Assembly: GCA_964470865.1 (NCBI GenBank)
Contig: CAYYFR010000036.1
Coordinates: 1 to 37,621, forward strand
Length of the DNA: 37,621 nucleotides
From: JAEUOS01 sp964470865
GTDB lineage: Bacteria > Pseudomonadota > Gammaproteobacteria > Burkholderiales > JAEUOS01
Reading direction: 5' to 3'
Positions 16,874-25,671 of this stretch are shown piece after piece. The position numbers were made by a program, and so were the translations under genes. The notes under the pieces were generated by a model. That model made no database searches and had not been told where the DNA came from. It worked only from the letters and a program-made list of their open reading frames with translations. Each line of letters opens with the position of its first letter. Position 1 is the stretch's first letter.

Positions 16874-18406
16874 TCATGCGGCGCCGGGCGGTGGCGTGAG
16901 GCCGTAGCGCGCAAACATCTCCGCTGGGGCGTCGTTGGCGTGCATCAGCGCGGCAATCGCCGCGCGCATGCGTGCCGCGATGGCCGGATCGTCAAGCGGC
17001 GCTCGCTGGGCGGGATCCACGTCCAGGTCGAACAGCGCGTCACGCGCGTCGATCAGTGGATAGCGGCGCGTCATGTTGGCGGCGGCGTCCTTTTGCACCG
17101 GCAGGCGCCACACCGGGTAGCCGCGCGTGAACGGCAGGCCGCGCACCACCTTTGCATCGGTGAACTCGACGGCCTCGAAAAAACTGCGCATGTGCGAGGG
17201 GCTCAGCGTGTACTGGAACAAGTCGGCCTCGAAGGGCTCGCGCGGATAGAGGAAATAGGCGTAGCGCCCGTCGGTGTAGTTGATGGCGGCGCCGAACTGG
17301 CCGAAGATGCAGCCCGTCTCGCGCACCGCGACGCGGCCACCGAGCGCGGGCACCAGGCTTTTTCCGCTGACTTCCGGCGGCACCGCGCGGCCGAAGATGT
17401 CGAGCAACGTGGGCATCAGGTCGATGGCCTGGGTCAGCGCCTGCGAGCGCCCGGGCGCCAAGCCGCTTGCGCGCGGCGCGGCGATGGTGAGCGGAATGTG
17501 CGCGATCTCGTTGTAGAAGGGCGGACGGTTTTTCCCCAGCAACTCCTTCTCGCCCAAGAGCAGGCCATGGTCGGTTGACATCACAAGCCAGGTATCGCGC
17601 CACAGGTCATGACGATCGAAGCAGTCGAGCAACTGCCCCAGATAGTGGTCGCAGGCGGTCACCAGCGCGTGGTAGTTGGCGCGCAGGGCGCGCAGCCGCG
17701 CGGGATCGAGGTCGTTGTGGCCATAGGTCGGCCAATCGAAAATCTTGCCGCCAAGCGCCTCGGGAAAATCGGCCAGAAAGCGTTCCGCTGCGAAAAACGG
17801 TTCATGCGGGTCGAAGCACTCGAGATGCAGGAACCAGTCGTCGCGGCCGTGGTGTGCGTCAAGAAAGGCGCGCGCGGCATCGAAGCATTGCGCCAACGGA
17901 AACGCGCCGGTGGCCTCCAGGTGATCGCGGTTGATGTAATAGGGCAGCTTGGAATTGATGTCGGGCGAGAAGTCATGCTGCCTTGCATCAAAGCGCGTGG
18001 CCCAGCGCTCGGGCGCAGGCCCGAGCGGCGGCCGCCATTTGTCCTTCTCCTGGCCGCGGATGAATTCCCACGACGAGTAGCGTCCGTGGAAGCCGGCGCC
18101 GCCATCCTCGAAGTAGTGGTAGTGGTCGGTGATCAGATGGGTGGCGATGCCGCTGTCGCGCAGGATCGCCGCCAGCGAATGGTCGAAAGGCTCCAGTGGC
18201 CCCCAGCCGCGGTGCAGGAAGTTGAGGCGGCCGGTCTGGATGTCGCGTCGCGCCGGCATGCACGGCAGGCTGCCGACGAAATGGCGCTCGAACACCGTCG
18301 AGCGCTGTGCCAGCCGCGCGAAGTTTGGCGTGGGGATGGCGTCGTCCGCATAGCACGACAGTGCATGGCGGTTAAGCGAATCGAACAGCAGGAACACACA
18401 TTTCAT
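16874..18406 (-). CDS. Sulfatase-family hydrolase (formylglycine type)
   Basis: A 510-aa type I sulfatase/alkaline-phosphatase-superfamily enzyme. The modification motif is CMPAR (Cys49-x-Pro-x-Arg53) in GSLPCMPARRDIQTGR, where the Cys becomes formylglycine. Metal and substrate residues include Asp9 (LLFDSLNRHALSCY), DPHEPF (Asp199-His201) and STDHG (Asp279-His280), followed by LLLGEKELLGKN. No signal peptide is visible, so it is probably cytoplasmic, as in choline-sulfatase and phosphonate-monoester-hydrolase relatives. It starts 16 nt after the first Bug gene and is followed by a second Bug gene, suggesting that imported sulfate or phosphonate esters are its substrates (inference). No anaerobic-type maturation gene is nearby. 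Confidence 0.88.
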   Translation of the reverse strand: MKCVFLLFDSLNRHALSCYADDAIPTPNFARLAQRSTVFERHFVGSLPCMPARRDIQTGRLNFLHRGWGPLEPFDHSLAAILRDSGIATHLITDHYHYFEDGGAGFHGRYSSWEFIRGQEKDKWRPPLGPAPERWATRFDARQHDFSPDINSKLPYYINRDHLEATGAFPLAQCFDAARAFLDAHHGRDDWFLHLECFDPHEPFFAAERFLADFPEALGGKIFDWPTYGHNDLDPARLRALRANYHALVTACDHYLGQLLDCFDRHDLWRDTWLVMSTDHGLLLGEKELLGKNRPPFYNEIAHIPLTIAAPRASGLAPGRSQALTQAIDLMPTLLDIFGRAVPPEVSGKSLVPALGGRVAVRETGCIFGQFGAAINYTDGRYAYFLYPREPFEADLFQYTLSPSHMRSFFEAVEFTDAKVVRGLPFTRGYPVWRLPVQKDAAANMTRRYPLIDARDALFDLDVDPAQRAPLDDPAIAARMRAAIAALMHANDAPAEMFARYGLTPPPGAA

Positions 18407-18422
18407 GCGGCGCGACTCAGGC

Positions 18423-19397
18423 TCATTCCGTCTTGATCTTCGCCTCGGCGATGACCTTTTTCAATGCCTCCCAGTCCTGCACGATGATGCGCTCGAACTC
18501 CTCCGGCTTCATCGGCGTCGGTGCATAGCCGCTGATGTTGAGCCAGCGCTCGGCCAAGTCGGGCGCGGCAAGCACCTGGTTGATCTCGGCATTCAAGCGG
18601 GTGACGATTGCGCGCGGCAGGCCGGCGGGGCCGAAAAAGCCGATCCAGGCGCCGGTGGAAAACTGCACGCCCTCCTCCTGCAATGTGGGCACGTTGGGCA
18701 GCATCGGCGAGCGCTTGGGCCCGGCCTGCGCCAGCGCGCGCAACTTGCCCGAGCGTGACTGGGAAATCGCGTTGAATGAGTCGAGGAAGGCGAGCGTCAT
18801 GTGGCCGCCGACCAAATCCGTGGTCAGCGCCGTGGTCGACTTGTAGGGCACGTGCACCATGTCGATGCCGGTCAGCATCTTCAGGGTTTCGCCAGCCAGA
18901 TGCCCACCCGAACCCGGACCCCAGGAGCCATAGCTGGGCGGCTTGGGCTGCGCCTTTACGTAGGCCAGGAACTCGCGGGTGTTGTTGACCGGCACCGATG
19001 GATGCACCACCAGCACGTTGGCACCGGTGAATACCATGCTGATGGGCGTAAAGTCCTTTTGCGCGTTGAATGCCAGCTTGGGATTGAGCAGCGGGTAGAT
19101 CACGTTGGCGCCGGTAAAGCCGAGCACCAGCGTGTAGCCGTCCGCCGGCGCCTTGGCAACAAAATCCAGCGCCACCGCGCCGGTGCCGCCGGGCTTGTTT
19201 TCCACCATCACCGACACCTTCATGGACGTCGCGATGCGATCGGCCACCAGGCGCGCGATGAGGTCGGTGATGCCGCCTGGCGCAGAGGGTGAAACGATGC
19301 GGATGTTGCGCGCGGGGTAGTCCTGTGCGGCGGCCGGCAGGGTCATCACCAGGGCTGCGCCGGCTGCCGCCGCAATTCGCTTGAACGTGCTGTGCAT
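18423..19397 (-). CDS. Bug-family (TTT) periplasmic substrate-binding protein
   Basis: A 324-aa protein with signal peptide MHSTFKRIAAAAGAALVMTL ending PAAAQ, then YPARNIRIVSPSAPGGITDLIARL, ENKPGGTGAVALDFVAKAPADGYTLVLG, and VHVPYKSTTALTTDLVGGHM. The ATG at 19397 has GGAG 9 nt upstream. The open frame extends 66 codons further back with no family likeness. It is the first gene of the sulfatase operon. It is clearly a separate lineage from the second Bug protein at 15758-16723 rather than a recent duplicate. Confidence 0.9.
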   Translation of the reverse strand: MHSTFKRIAAAAGAALVMTLPAAAQDYPARNIRIVSPSAPGGITDLIARLVADRIATSMKVSVMVENKPGGTGAVALDFVAKAPADGYTLVLGFTGANVIYPLLNPKLAFNAQKDFTPISMVFTGANVLVVHPSVPVNNTREFLAYVKAQPKPPSYGSWGPGSGGHLAGETLKMLTGIDMVHVPYKSTTALTTDLVGGHMTLAFLDSFNAISQSRSGKLRALAQAGPKRSPMLPNVPTLQEEGVQFSTGAWIGFFGPAGLPRAIVTRLNAEINQVLAAPDLAERWLNISGYAPTPMKPEEFERIIVQDWEALKKVIAEAKIKTE

Positions 19398-19618
19398 TGT
19401 TGTTGTCTCCATGTCGAGCCTGGTACGGTGACGCTTGAATCCGGGCGGCCTTTTGTGGAGAGTATGGTTGACACCGGGTGGCGCAGTCAATCGCTTCCGA
19501 ACGCACCATGGCATGCGTCGAAATTCGAGCCAGCGCGTACTCGCGACAACGCCTGTTCGACAGGCTGATAAGCTTGTCCATCCCGCGCCGCGCATTACCG
19601 CCCGCAGCGGGCAACTTC

Positions 19619-20485
19619 ATGAGTCAACCACCCATGCAAAACAACGCCGATGCCCGCGTGCGCCGCGGGTTTGTTGAAATCGCCGAAGGGCAGGTCCACT
19701 ACCGGGAAGCCGGCTGGCAGCACACGGCCAAACCGCCGCTGGTGATGTTTCACGCCTCGCCCGCCTCGGCCCTGACACTCGAACCGTTGCTGCGCGTGCT
19801 CGGGCGCAGCCGCCGCGTGATCGCAGCGGACACCCTGGGCAACGGCGATTCCGCCGCGCCCGCCAGCGATCGGGTGGACCTGGCCTACTTTGCCGGCGCG
19901 CACATGCGCGCACTCGATGCGCTGGGCATCGCCGCCTGCGACCTCTACGGCACCCATACCGGTGCCAACATCGCCATCGAGGTCGCCATCGCGCGCCCCG
20001 CGCAGGTGGGCGCGATGATCCTCGATGGCGTCTCGCTTTATGGTGACGACGAACAGGCCGACCTGGTCGCCAACTATGTGCCGCAGGTCAGCATCGATGC
20101 GCAAGGCAGCCAGTTCAACCGGCTGTGGCATTTCGTGCGCGACGCCTACCTGTTCTGGCCCTGGTACAGGCAGGACGCCGCGCACCGCCGCAAGGGCGGC
20201 TTGCCGGACGCGCAGGCGCTGCACGACAAGGCGGTCGAAGTGTTCAAGGGGGCGCGCACATTTCACCTGGCTTATCGTGCTTCGCTGGCGTATCGCAAAA
20301 AGGAGCGCTTGCCGCTGGTGCGGGTTCCCACCCTGATCGCCTGTGCGCGCGGCGACATGTTGTTCGAATACTTCGAACAGGTGCGGGCGCTGCTGCCAAC
20401 GGCGCAGTTTGCCGAGACCGATGGCACCGCGACGGAGACGACGCGTCTGTTCCAGGCTTTCCTGGACGGTGCCAGACAAGCGTGA
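19619..20485 (+). CDS. Alpha/beta-hydrolase-fold protein with altered catalytic residues
   Basis: A 288-aa alpha/beta-hydrolase-fold protein. The HASPAS loop (45-50) and DTLGNGDSAAP (71-81) match the oxyanion and strand-4 regions, and CARGD (Asp246) the usual acid position. At the nucleophile elbow it has GTHTG (111-115), with His113 where Ser, Cys or Asp is expected. The C-terminal stretch after Leu259 (ETDGTATETTRLFQAFL) shows no obvious catalytic His. It may be a non-hydrolytic member or use different chemistry. A start at the second Met (19634) is also possible. It is divergent from the Bug-sulfatase operon, sharing a roughly 220-bp spacer, and may serve the same pathway. Confidence 0.8.
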   Translation: MSQPPMQNNADARVRRGFVEIAEGQVHYREAGWQHTAKPPLVMFHASPASALTLEPLLRVLGRSRRVIAADTLGNGDSAAPASDRVDLAYFAGAHMRALDALGIAACDLYGTHTGANIAIEVAIARPAQVGAMILDGVSLYGDDEQADLVANYVPQVSIDAQGSQFNRLWHFVRDAYLFWPWYRQDAAHRRKGGLPDAQALHDKAVEVFKGARTFHLAYRASLAYRKKERLPLVRVPTLIACARGDMLFEYFEQVRALLPTAQFAETDGTATETTRLFQAFLDGARQA

Positions 20486-20597
20486 ATGCAGGTGAACTGC
20501 GGGTCCTGACAGGGGTGCATCGACCAAGGGTCAAGGATCTTGACAGCCTGGATGATTCGGAGAAGCCGCGTCGCGCATGATTTCCCGCAAACATGCC

Positions 20598-23500
20598 TCA
20601 ATCCCCCTCTCGCAACAACTCACGCAACACCTGCGCCGAAATCGGCGTTGCATCCTCCTGCCCTTCCAGAATCCCGTCGGCCAGACTGCGCTTGTCGTGA
20701 TGCAGTTCGACAATCCGTTCCTCGATCGATCCCGCCGTAACCAGTCGATACACCGTCACCGGTCGTTCCTGGCCGATGCGGTGCGCGCGGCCCATGGCCT
20801 GATCCTCGGCGGCCGGATTCCACCAGGGGTCGACGATGATGACGTAGTCGGCTGCTGTCAGGTTGAGCCCGAAGCCACCGGCCTTGAGGCTGATCAGGAA
20901 TATTTCGCCTTCGCCGCGCTGAAACGCCTGCACCCGCTTTGCACGTTCGGCCGCCGGCGTGGCGCCGTCGAGATACTGGTAGGCGATGCCGCTGCTATCG
21001 AGGCGCTCGCCCAGGAGTTTAAGGAAGCCGGTGAACTGGCTGAATACCAGTGCCTTGTGCTGGCCATCGACCAGCTCGCGCGCGATCTGCTCGAAGGCCT
21101 GCGCCTTGGCGCCGATAATCCCCAGTTCCGGTGCCACCAGTCGCGGGTCGCAGGCGGCACGCCGCAGTCGCGTCAATTCGGCCAGCACATGGAACGAGGA
21201 GGCGTCACCCGCCTGTGCATCGAGTTCCTTGACGCGCTCGCTGGCGCTGCGCCGCAGGGCTTCGAGAAAACTGCGTTCCTGCTCCGACGGTTCGACGCGA
21301 TGGATGATTTCGGTGCGCGGCGGCAGGTCCTGCAGCACTTGTGACTTGGTGCGGCGGAGCAGAAACGGCGACACCAGGCGCCGCAGCCGCTGCCGGGTGA
21401 CCGTGTCACGGTTTTTTTCGATCGGTCCGGTGAAGCGTTCGTTGAACTGGTTCGCCGTGCCCAGGAGGCCCGGGTTGATCAGGTTCATGATCGACCACAG
21501 GTCGGCCAGGCGGTTTTCAACCGGCGTGCCGGACAAGGCCAGGCGAAAGCCGGCTGCAAGCCCCGCCACCGCGCGCGCGCGCTGGGTGGCAGCGTTCTTC
21601 AGCGCCTGCGCTTCGTCCAGCACCAGGGTGCTCCAGGCGCGCGTGCCGAGTTGCGAGTTCTCGCCATGCGCCATGGCGTAAGAGGCGACGATCAGGTCGT
21701 ACGGGCCGCACTTGCCGATCAGGGCCGCGCGCCCGGCTTCGTCGTATTGGCTGTACAGGCGCGGGTTGAGCGCCGGCGCGAACTTGAGTGTCTCGGCCAG
21801 CCAGTTGGCGCACACCGAGGTAGGCGCCAGCACCAGCGCGGGGCCTTCGCCGGCGCGGCGCAGCAACAGCGCCAGGGTCTGGATGGTTTTGCCCAGGCCC
21901 ATGTCGTCGGCCAGGCAGGCGCCCAGGCCGGCATGCGCCAGTCGCGCCATCCAGGCGAAGCCTTCATATTGATAGGCGCGCAGTTCGGTGTGCAAGCCAT
22001 CGACTACCGGCGTAAGCGCAGCCGCGCCGGCCAGAGCGGTGATGCAGCGGCGCCAGGCGCTGTCGCCGCCAACGTTTGCGCCTTCGAGGTTGGTGTCGAG
22101 CCAGGCGGCGGCGGCCAGCGGCAACTTGAGCGTTTCCTTGTCCGCGCGACCCGCTGCCTGCAGGTCGGCCAATTGCCGCCGCAGGCGCTCACTCAAGGCG
22201 AGGTACTCGCCGTCGCCCAGTGCCACAAAACGGCTCTTCGATTCATGCGCCAGGTCCATCATGCGCTGCAGGCTCAGCACCCGAGCCTCGTCGACCCTGA
22301 CCTCGCCCACCAGGGCAAACCAGTCGCGGCCGGAGGTGACCTGCACACCCAGAGCGGCGCTGTCGACGCTCACCACGCGCAGCGGTTTGCCGCGCGGCCA
22401 GTCGAGCGCCGCCACTGCGGCCAAGCCCGGCAGCACCTCGACCACGCGCAGCGCCTGCTCGGGGTCTTGCAGCAGCCAGCCGGCGTCGGCCGTGCTGCCG
22501 TCATCCAGAAACGGCAGCGCCTCGACCACCGCGCGCCAATGCGCGGCTTCGAGCGCCAGGTCGCGCTGGGTGGTCAGGCTCAAACCCCGATGCAAGGTCA
22601 TCAGACGCTCGCGGCCGCTGCCGGGAGCCACCGCCGGGCCGAAGCTGCCAAACGGCATCACCACCAGGCGCACCTGCAGGCCGTCACCCTGCGGGCTTAG
22701 CTGTGCGCGCAGGCGCGCCTCGCCCGGTACTTCCTCACCGGCTGCGGCGTCACTGTGCAGTTGGAAGTGCCCGGACAGCACGCGCAACGCGGCGTCCAGC
22801 TCATCCTTGGCATCCGCCGGCACCGCCCAATCCTTGGCGATCAATTCCGCCACCCGGCGTTGCGCAGGCGTGATGCGGATCAAGCGCGCGCGGTCCGGCG
22901 CATCGCGCACCACGCGCATGCTGTTTTGTCGCTCCAGCGCTTCTTCATGCGAGCGTCCGCGGAAATAGCGGACGCCGCCCGGATCGCTGGCTGCCAGCAA
23001 CGGCGGGTCGATGCCAAACACGAAACTGTCGGCCGCGCCGCCGCCGGCGCGCCGCCGTACCTCGAGGGTGGGCAAGGCTTCGGTGAGTTCCACCCATTGC
23101 CCGGGGGCATCCGCAAACATCAGCGTGGGATGCTGCACCAGCGCGGGCAGAGCCGCCACCGCGTCCAGCCATAGCGATGCAGGGCCGCCATCGCCTTCGA
23201 TCGCGCGCGCCACTGCGGCATCGCGTGGGTCGAGCCGTGCACTTTTTTTCACCCGGCCAAGGCTGATAGGCTTGGGCTGGCTCCAGCCGCGTGCGCCCTT
23301 GGTGCGCTCGAATGGCGCCAAGCCTTCGGCCCGGCCTGCGGAATCCAGGCTCAACTCCCATACCAAAGTGCTGGTTTGCTGCGCGGCGGATTTGCTGGCA
23401 GCTACGGAGTCGCCCAATGCGGTTATCGCCGCCAGCGCATCGCGCCAGGTCTCGCGCGCGTCACCGAAAAAGCGCGCCGGGTCCGGCAGGCCCGGCGCCA

Positions 23501-24929
23501 GCTTCAGCGTATAAGGCAGCGGGTCGAGCTTGAGGCGCACACCGGCCTGCGCTACCAGGCTGGCAAGCCAGAAATGGCGCGCTTTGGCCAGGGTTTCGAT
23601 CAGGCACGAGACACTGATCGCAGTCCAGGGGGCGGCCGGCAGCGAAAGCCATGCGGCGAGAATCACGCGATGCGCCGCGTCCACCGGGTTGCCGAAATGC
23701 TGATCTTCGTGCTCGGCCTTGCGTGGTGCGAACGCGTACGGATCGAGGGCTTCGTCGCCCAGGCGCGCGGCGCTGGCATGTGCAAAGCGGCCCCAGGGGT
23801 GGTGCATCGAAGGCTTGCGCGAGCCCGATTCGACGATCGCGAACTTGCGGGCCGTGGTCCACGCCACCGGCGAGGGCTGGGCCAGCAGGGCCAGCATGTA
23901 GACCCAGGTAATGCCGATCGGTGCGGCGTTGCGTCGCATGCCCGCACTTGCCTGCTGCGCCTTGTAGGCGGTCGAAAACGCGCTCGCTGCTTGCGCCCAG
24001 CGGCCTGCCACGGCCAGCTCCGCCGCAGCGAAGAGTTCATGCATGGGCGTTGGCGCATGAATTGCAAGCGCCGCCTGCATGCCCGGCAGATCGAGTGCGT
24101 TCAAGCGTGTTTCGGCGACGCGAAAGCACAGGTGCGGTGGCACTTCCGCAGGCGCGCGATCGATCCAGGTGCCAAGCCAGGCGTAGAGCGGCGCGGCACC
24201 GGGGGTGCCCTCCAGTGGACCGATAGCGTCGATCACCGCAAGTCGCAGCGCTGGATCGATGCGTTCGAACAAGGTCGGCATGAATGGCTCGGTCACCGCT
24301 TGCAGCAACGTGTCGTGGTCGGCCGCCACGCGCAGCGGGCCTTTCAACAAGCGTGCGTACGCCGCGAGATTGAGACCGCTGCCATACAGCAGCAGCCGCA
24401 TCACCGATGCTTTCTCGTCGAGGCCGCGAAAATGCACCCAGGCTGGCAGCGCATCGGCTTCGCCGTAGGCCGGGCCGGCAGCCCATAGCGACCAGCGCCA
24501 CAAGAGGTCGGTATTTGCACCGGCCAGCAACGCCGGCAGCCGGTCGGCGCAGGCATCGGGCGGCACACCAAAGCCGAATCCTTCGTCATGGTAGATACGC
24601 GCGTTTGCTGCCAGGCGCTGCAAGGCCTGCGTCACCTCGGTGTTCGAGAGCATCGCACCGCGTTCATGGCGATGCCCGCTGGCCTTGAGGAAATTCATCA
24701 ACCAGGTCTTGCTGCGTGGACAGCCGCCGATCACCAGTGCATCGAATACCGCTTCGACATCCCGGGTTTGCAGTACGGGGCCGGCTTTGACAGTGGGGGT
24801 GCGTGGGGTGTTCACAGGTTCAATCGTTGTCGCCTTGCGCTGGTTGCGGCGCATCCACTCGTCGGCGGTCATGGTCTTGCCACCGAAGGTGGTGATCAGG
24901 ATAAATTTCTTGCTCGATGCGCGCGTCAT
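20598..24929 (-). CDS. SNF2-family DEAD/DEAH-box helicase/translocase
   Basis: A 1443-aa protein. The last 450 residues are a SNF2 ATPase: motif I LADDMGLGKTIQTLALLL (GKT at 1013-1015), motif II LDEAQALKN (Asp1105), LSGTPVENRLADLWSIMNL, LLRRTKSQVLQDLPPRTE, and the helicase C-terminal domain with LISLKAGGFGLNLTAADYVI and GRAHRIGQERPVTVYRL (from 1380). The first 900 or so residues are long, Ala/Leu-rich and not recognised by me. Such stand-alone bacterial SNF2 proteins resemble RapA/HepA-type or DNA-remodelling translocases; a cellular role is not established. No defence genes or methyltransferases adjoin it, so I do not call it a defence system. The N-terminus MTRASSKKFILITTFGGKTM looks genuine. 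Confidence 0.88.
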   Translation of the reverse strand: MTRASSKKFILITTFGGKTMTADEWMRRNQRKATTIEPVNTPRTPTVKAGPVLQTRDVEAVFDALVIGGCPRSKTWLMNFLKASGHRHERGAMLSNTEVTQALQRLAANARIYHDEGFGFGVPPDACADRLPALLAGANTDLLWRWSLWAAGPAYGEADALPAWVHFRGLDEKASVMRLLLYGSGLNLAAYARLLKGPLRVAADHDTLLQAVTEPFMPTLFERIDPALRLAVIDAIGPLEGTPGAAPLYAWLGTWIDRAPAEVPPHLCFRVAETRLNALDLPGMQAALAIHAPTPMHELFAAAELAVAGRWAQAASAFSTAYKAQQASAGMRRNAAPIGITWVYMLALLAQPSPVAWTTARKFAIVESGSRKPSMHHPWGRFAHASAARLGDEALDPYAFAPRKAEHEDQHFGNPVDAAHRVILAAWLSLPAAPWTAISVSCLIETLAKARHFWLASLVAQAGVRLKLDPLPYTLKLAPGLPDPARFFGDARETWRDALAAITALGDSVAASKSAAQQTSTLVWELSLDSAGRAEGLAPFERTKGARGWSQPKPISLGRVKKSARLDPRDAAVARAIEGDGGPASLWLDAVAALPALVQHPTLMFADAPGQWVELTEALPTLEVRRRAGGGAADSFVFGIDPPLLAASDPGGVRYFRGRSHEEALERQNSMRVVRDAPDRARLIRITPAQRRVAELIAKDWAVPADAKDELDAALRVLSGHFQLHSDAAAGEEVPGEARLRAQLSPQGDGLQVRLVVMPFGSFGPAVAPGSGRERLMTLHRGLSLTTQRDLALEAAHWRAVVEALPFLDDGSTADAGWLLQDPEQALRVVEVLPGLAAVAALDWPRGKPLRVVSVDSAALGVQVTSGRDWFALVGEVRVDEARVLSLQRMMDLAHESKSRFVALGDGEYLALSERLRRQLADLQAAGRADKETLKLPLAAAAWLDTNLEGANVGGDSAWRRCITALAGAAALTPVVDGLHTELRAYQYEGFAWMARLAHAGLGACLADDMGLGKTIQTLALLLRRAGEGPALVLAPTSVCANWLAETLKFAPALNPRLYSQYDEAGRAALIGKCGPYDLIVASYAMAHGENSQLGTRAWSTLVLDEAQALKNAATQRARAVAGLAAGFRLALSGTPVENRLADLWSIMNLINPGLLGTANQFNERFTGPIEKNRDTVTRQRLRRLVSPFLLRRTKSQVLQDLPPRTEIIHRVEPSEQERSFLEALRRSASERVKELDAQAGDASSFHVLAELTRLRRAACDPRLVAPELGIIGAKAQAFEQIARELVDGQHKALVFSQFTGFLKLLGERLDSSGIAYQYLDGATPAAERAKRVQAFQRGEGEIFLISLKAGGFGLNLTAADYVIIVDPWWNPAAEDQAMGRAHRIGQERPVTVYRLVTAGSIEERIVELHHDKRSLADGILEGQEDATPISAQVLRELLREGD

Positions 24930-25008
24930 GCCTGTTGGTCAAGCGGGGCAGTTTGTTCGTCGTGCCAAATTGTCGCACCTGTGTGAACCAGTGGCGCCCC
25001 TGAACTTG

Positions 25009-25177
25009 CTAGCAGCCTGTCGGACCTGGGGCGTCGAAAGCGAAAATCGGCCCCAGCGAGGACAGTTTTTGCCGCATTCGCCGCCCCATAGCCCGGCTAT
25101 GGGGCAAGAAGGCGGTGAAAAATGGACCGCTGCGGTCGATTTGCAGCCGACGATTCCCAAGTCCGACAGGCTGCTAG
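25009..25177 (+). repeat. 169-bp palindromic MITE-like element
   Basis: The ends are a perfect 17-bp inverted repeat, CTAGCAGCCTGTCGGAC (25009-25025) and GTCCGACAGGCTGCTAG (25161-25177). The outermost CTAG on each side may be a 4-bp target duplication. The whole interior is also an imperfect inverted repeat, closing in a 10-bp central stem, GCCCCATAGC and GCTATGGGGC, around CCG. It has no coding capacity of its own. A longer frame runs through it into the NIPSNAP gene, but that is a chance fusion. It lies between the divergent SNF2 gene and the NIPSNAP gene and could carry or disturb their promoters. Confidence 0.8.
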
Positions 25178-25236
25178 GATTCGCCCCGGGTTCGACCATC
25201 CGGTGCGAACATTTCCGATCACGAGGAGAACAAGAA

Positions 25237-25563
25237 ATGCTGTATGAAATGCGTATCTACCACTGCATTCCCGGCCGCCTGCCCGCCCTCAACAAGCGCT
25301 TCGAGAGCACCACGCTCAAGCTGTGGAAGAAGCACGGCATCCGCCAGGTCGGTTTCTGGACCGACCTGATCGGCAGCAGCAATCAGAAGCTGACCTACAT
25401 GTTGGCGTGGGAAAGCCTGGCCGAGCGCGAGAAAAAATGGAACGCTTTCGCCAGCGATCCTGAATGGCATGCCAAGCGTGCCGAGAGCGAAAAGGATGGC
25501 CCGATCGTCGCGCACCTGGAAAACAGCATTCTGGCGCCGACTGCCTATTCGAAGCTCAAATAA
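25237..25563 (+). CDS. NIPSNAP-family protein
   Basis: A 108-aa protein with the NIPSNAP pattern: MLYEMRIYHCIPGRLPALNK at the start, KKHGIRQVGFWTDLIGSSNQ, LTYMLAWESLAEREKKWNAF and DPEWHAKRAESEKDGPIV. These are small ferredoxin-like alpha+beta barrels, often dimeric, with no defined enzymatic role in bacteria. The ATG at 25237 has GAGGAG 8-9 nt upstream; the longer frame from 24640 passes through the MITE and is not used. It stands alone. Confidence 0.88.
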   Translation: MLYEMRIYHCIPGRLPALNKRFESTTLKLWKKHGIRQVGFWTDLIGSSNQKLTYMLAWESLAEREKKWNAFASDPEWHAKRAESEKDGPIVAHLENSILAPTAYSKLK

Positions 25564-25671
25564 GTGCCGACTGCGGTGCCACGCGCTTTCACGAGCAAAG
25601 GCAAGTGGCCATGACCATCGCGGCAAACGGGCGGCGCCCGCCTTTTCGGGGCGCCGCCGCATTTCGCACGA

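Noticed and set aside
20598..24929. SNF2 helicase as part of a defence system such as DISARM or a Druantia-like locus
   Set aside because: Its neighbours are a NIPSNAP gene, a MITE and an alpha/beta hydrolase. No methyltransferase, phospholipase D or DUF1998-type partner is present, and the DruA-like domain at 761-1729 is 19 kb away inside a dead transposase.
24640..25563. 307-codon frame joining the SNF2 start region, the MITE and the NIPSNAP gene
   Set aside because: Only the part from 25237 has family similarity and a ribosome binding site. The upstream part is antisense SNF2 sequence plus the palindromic repeat.
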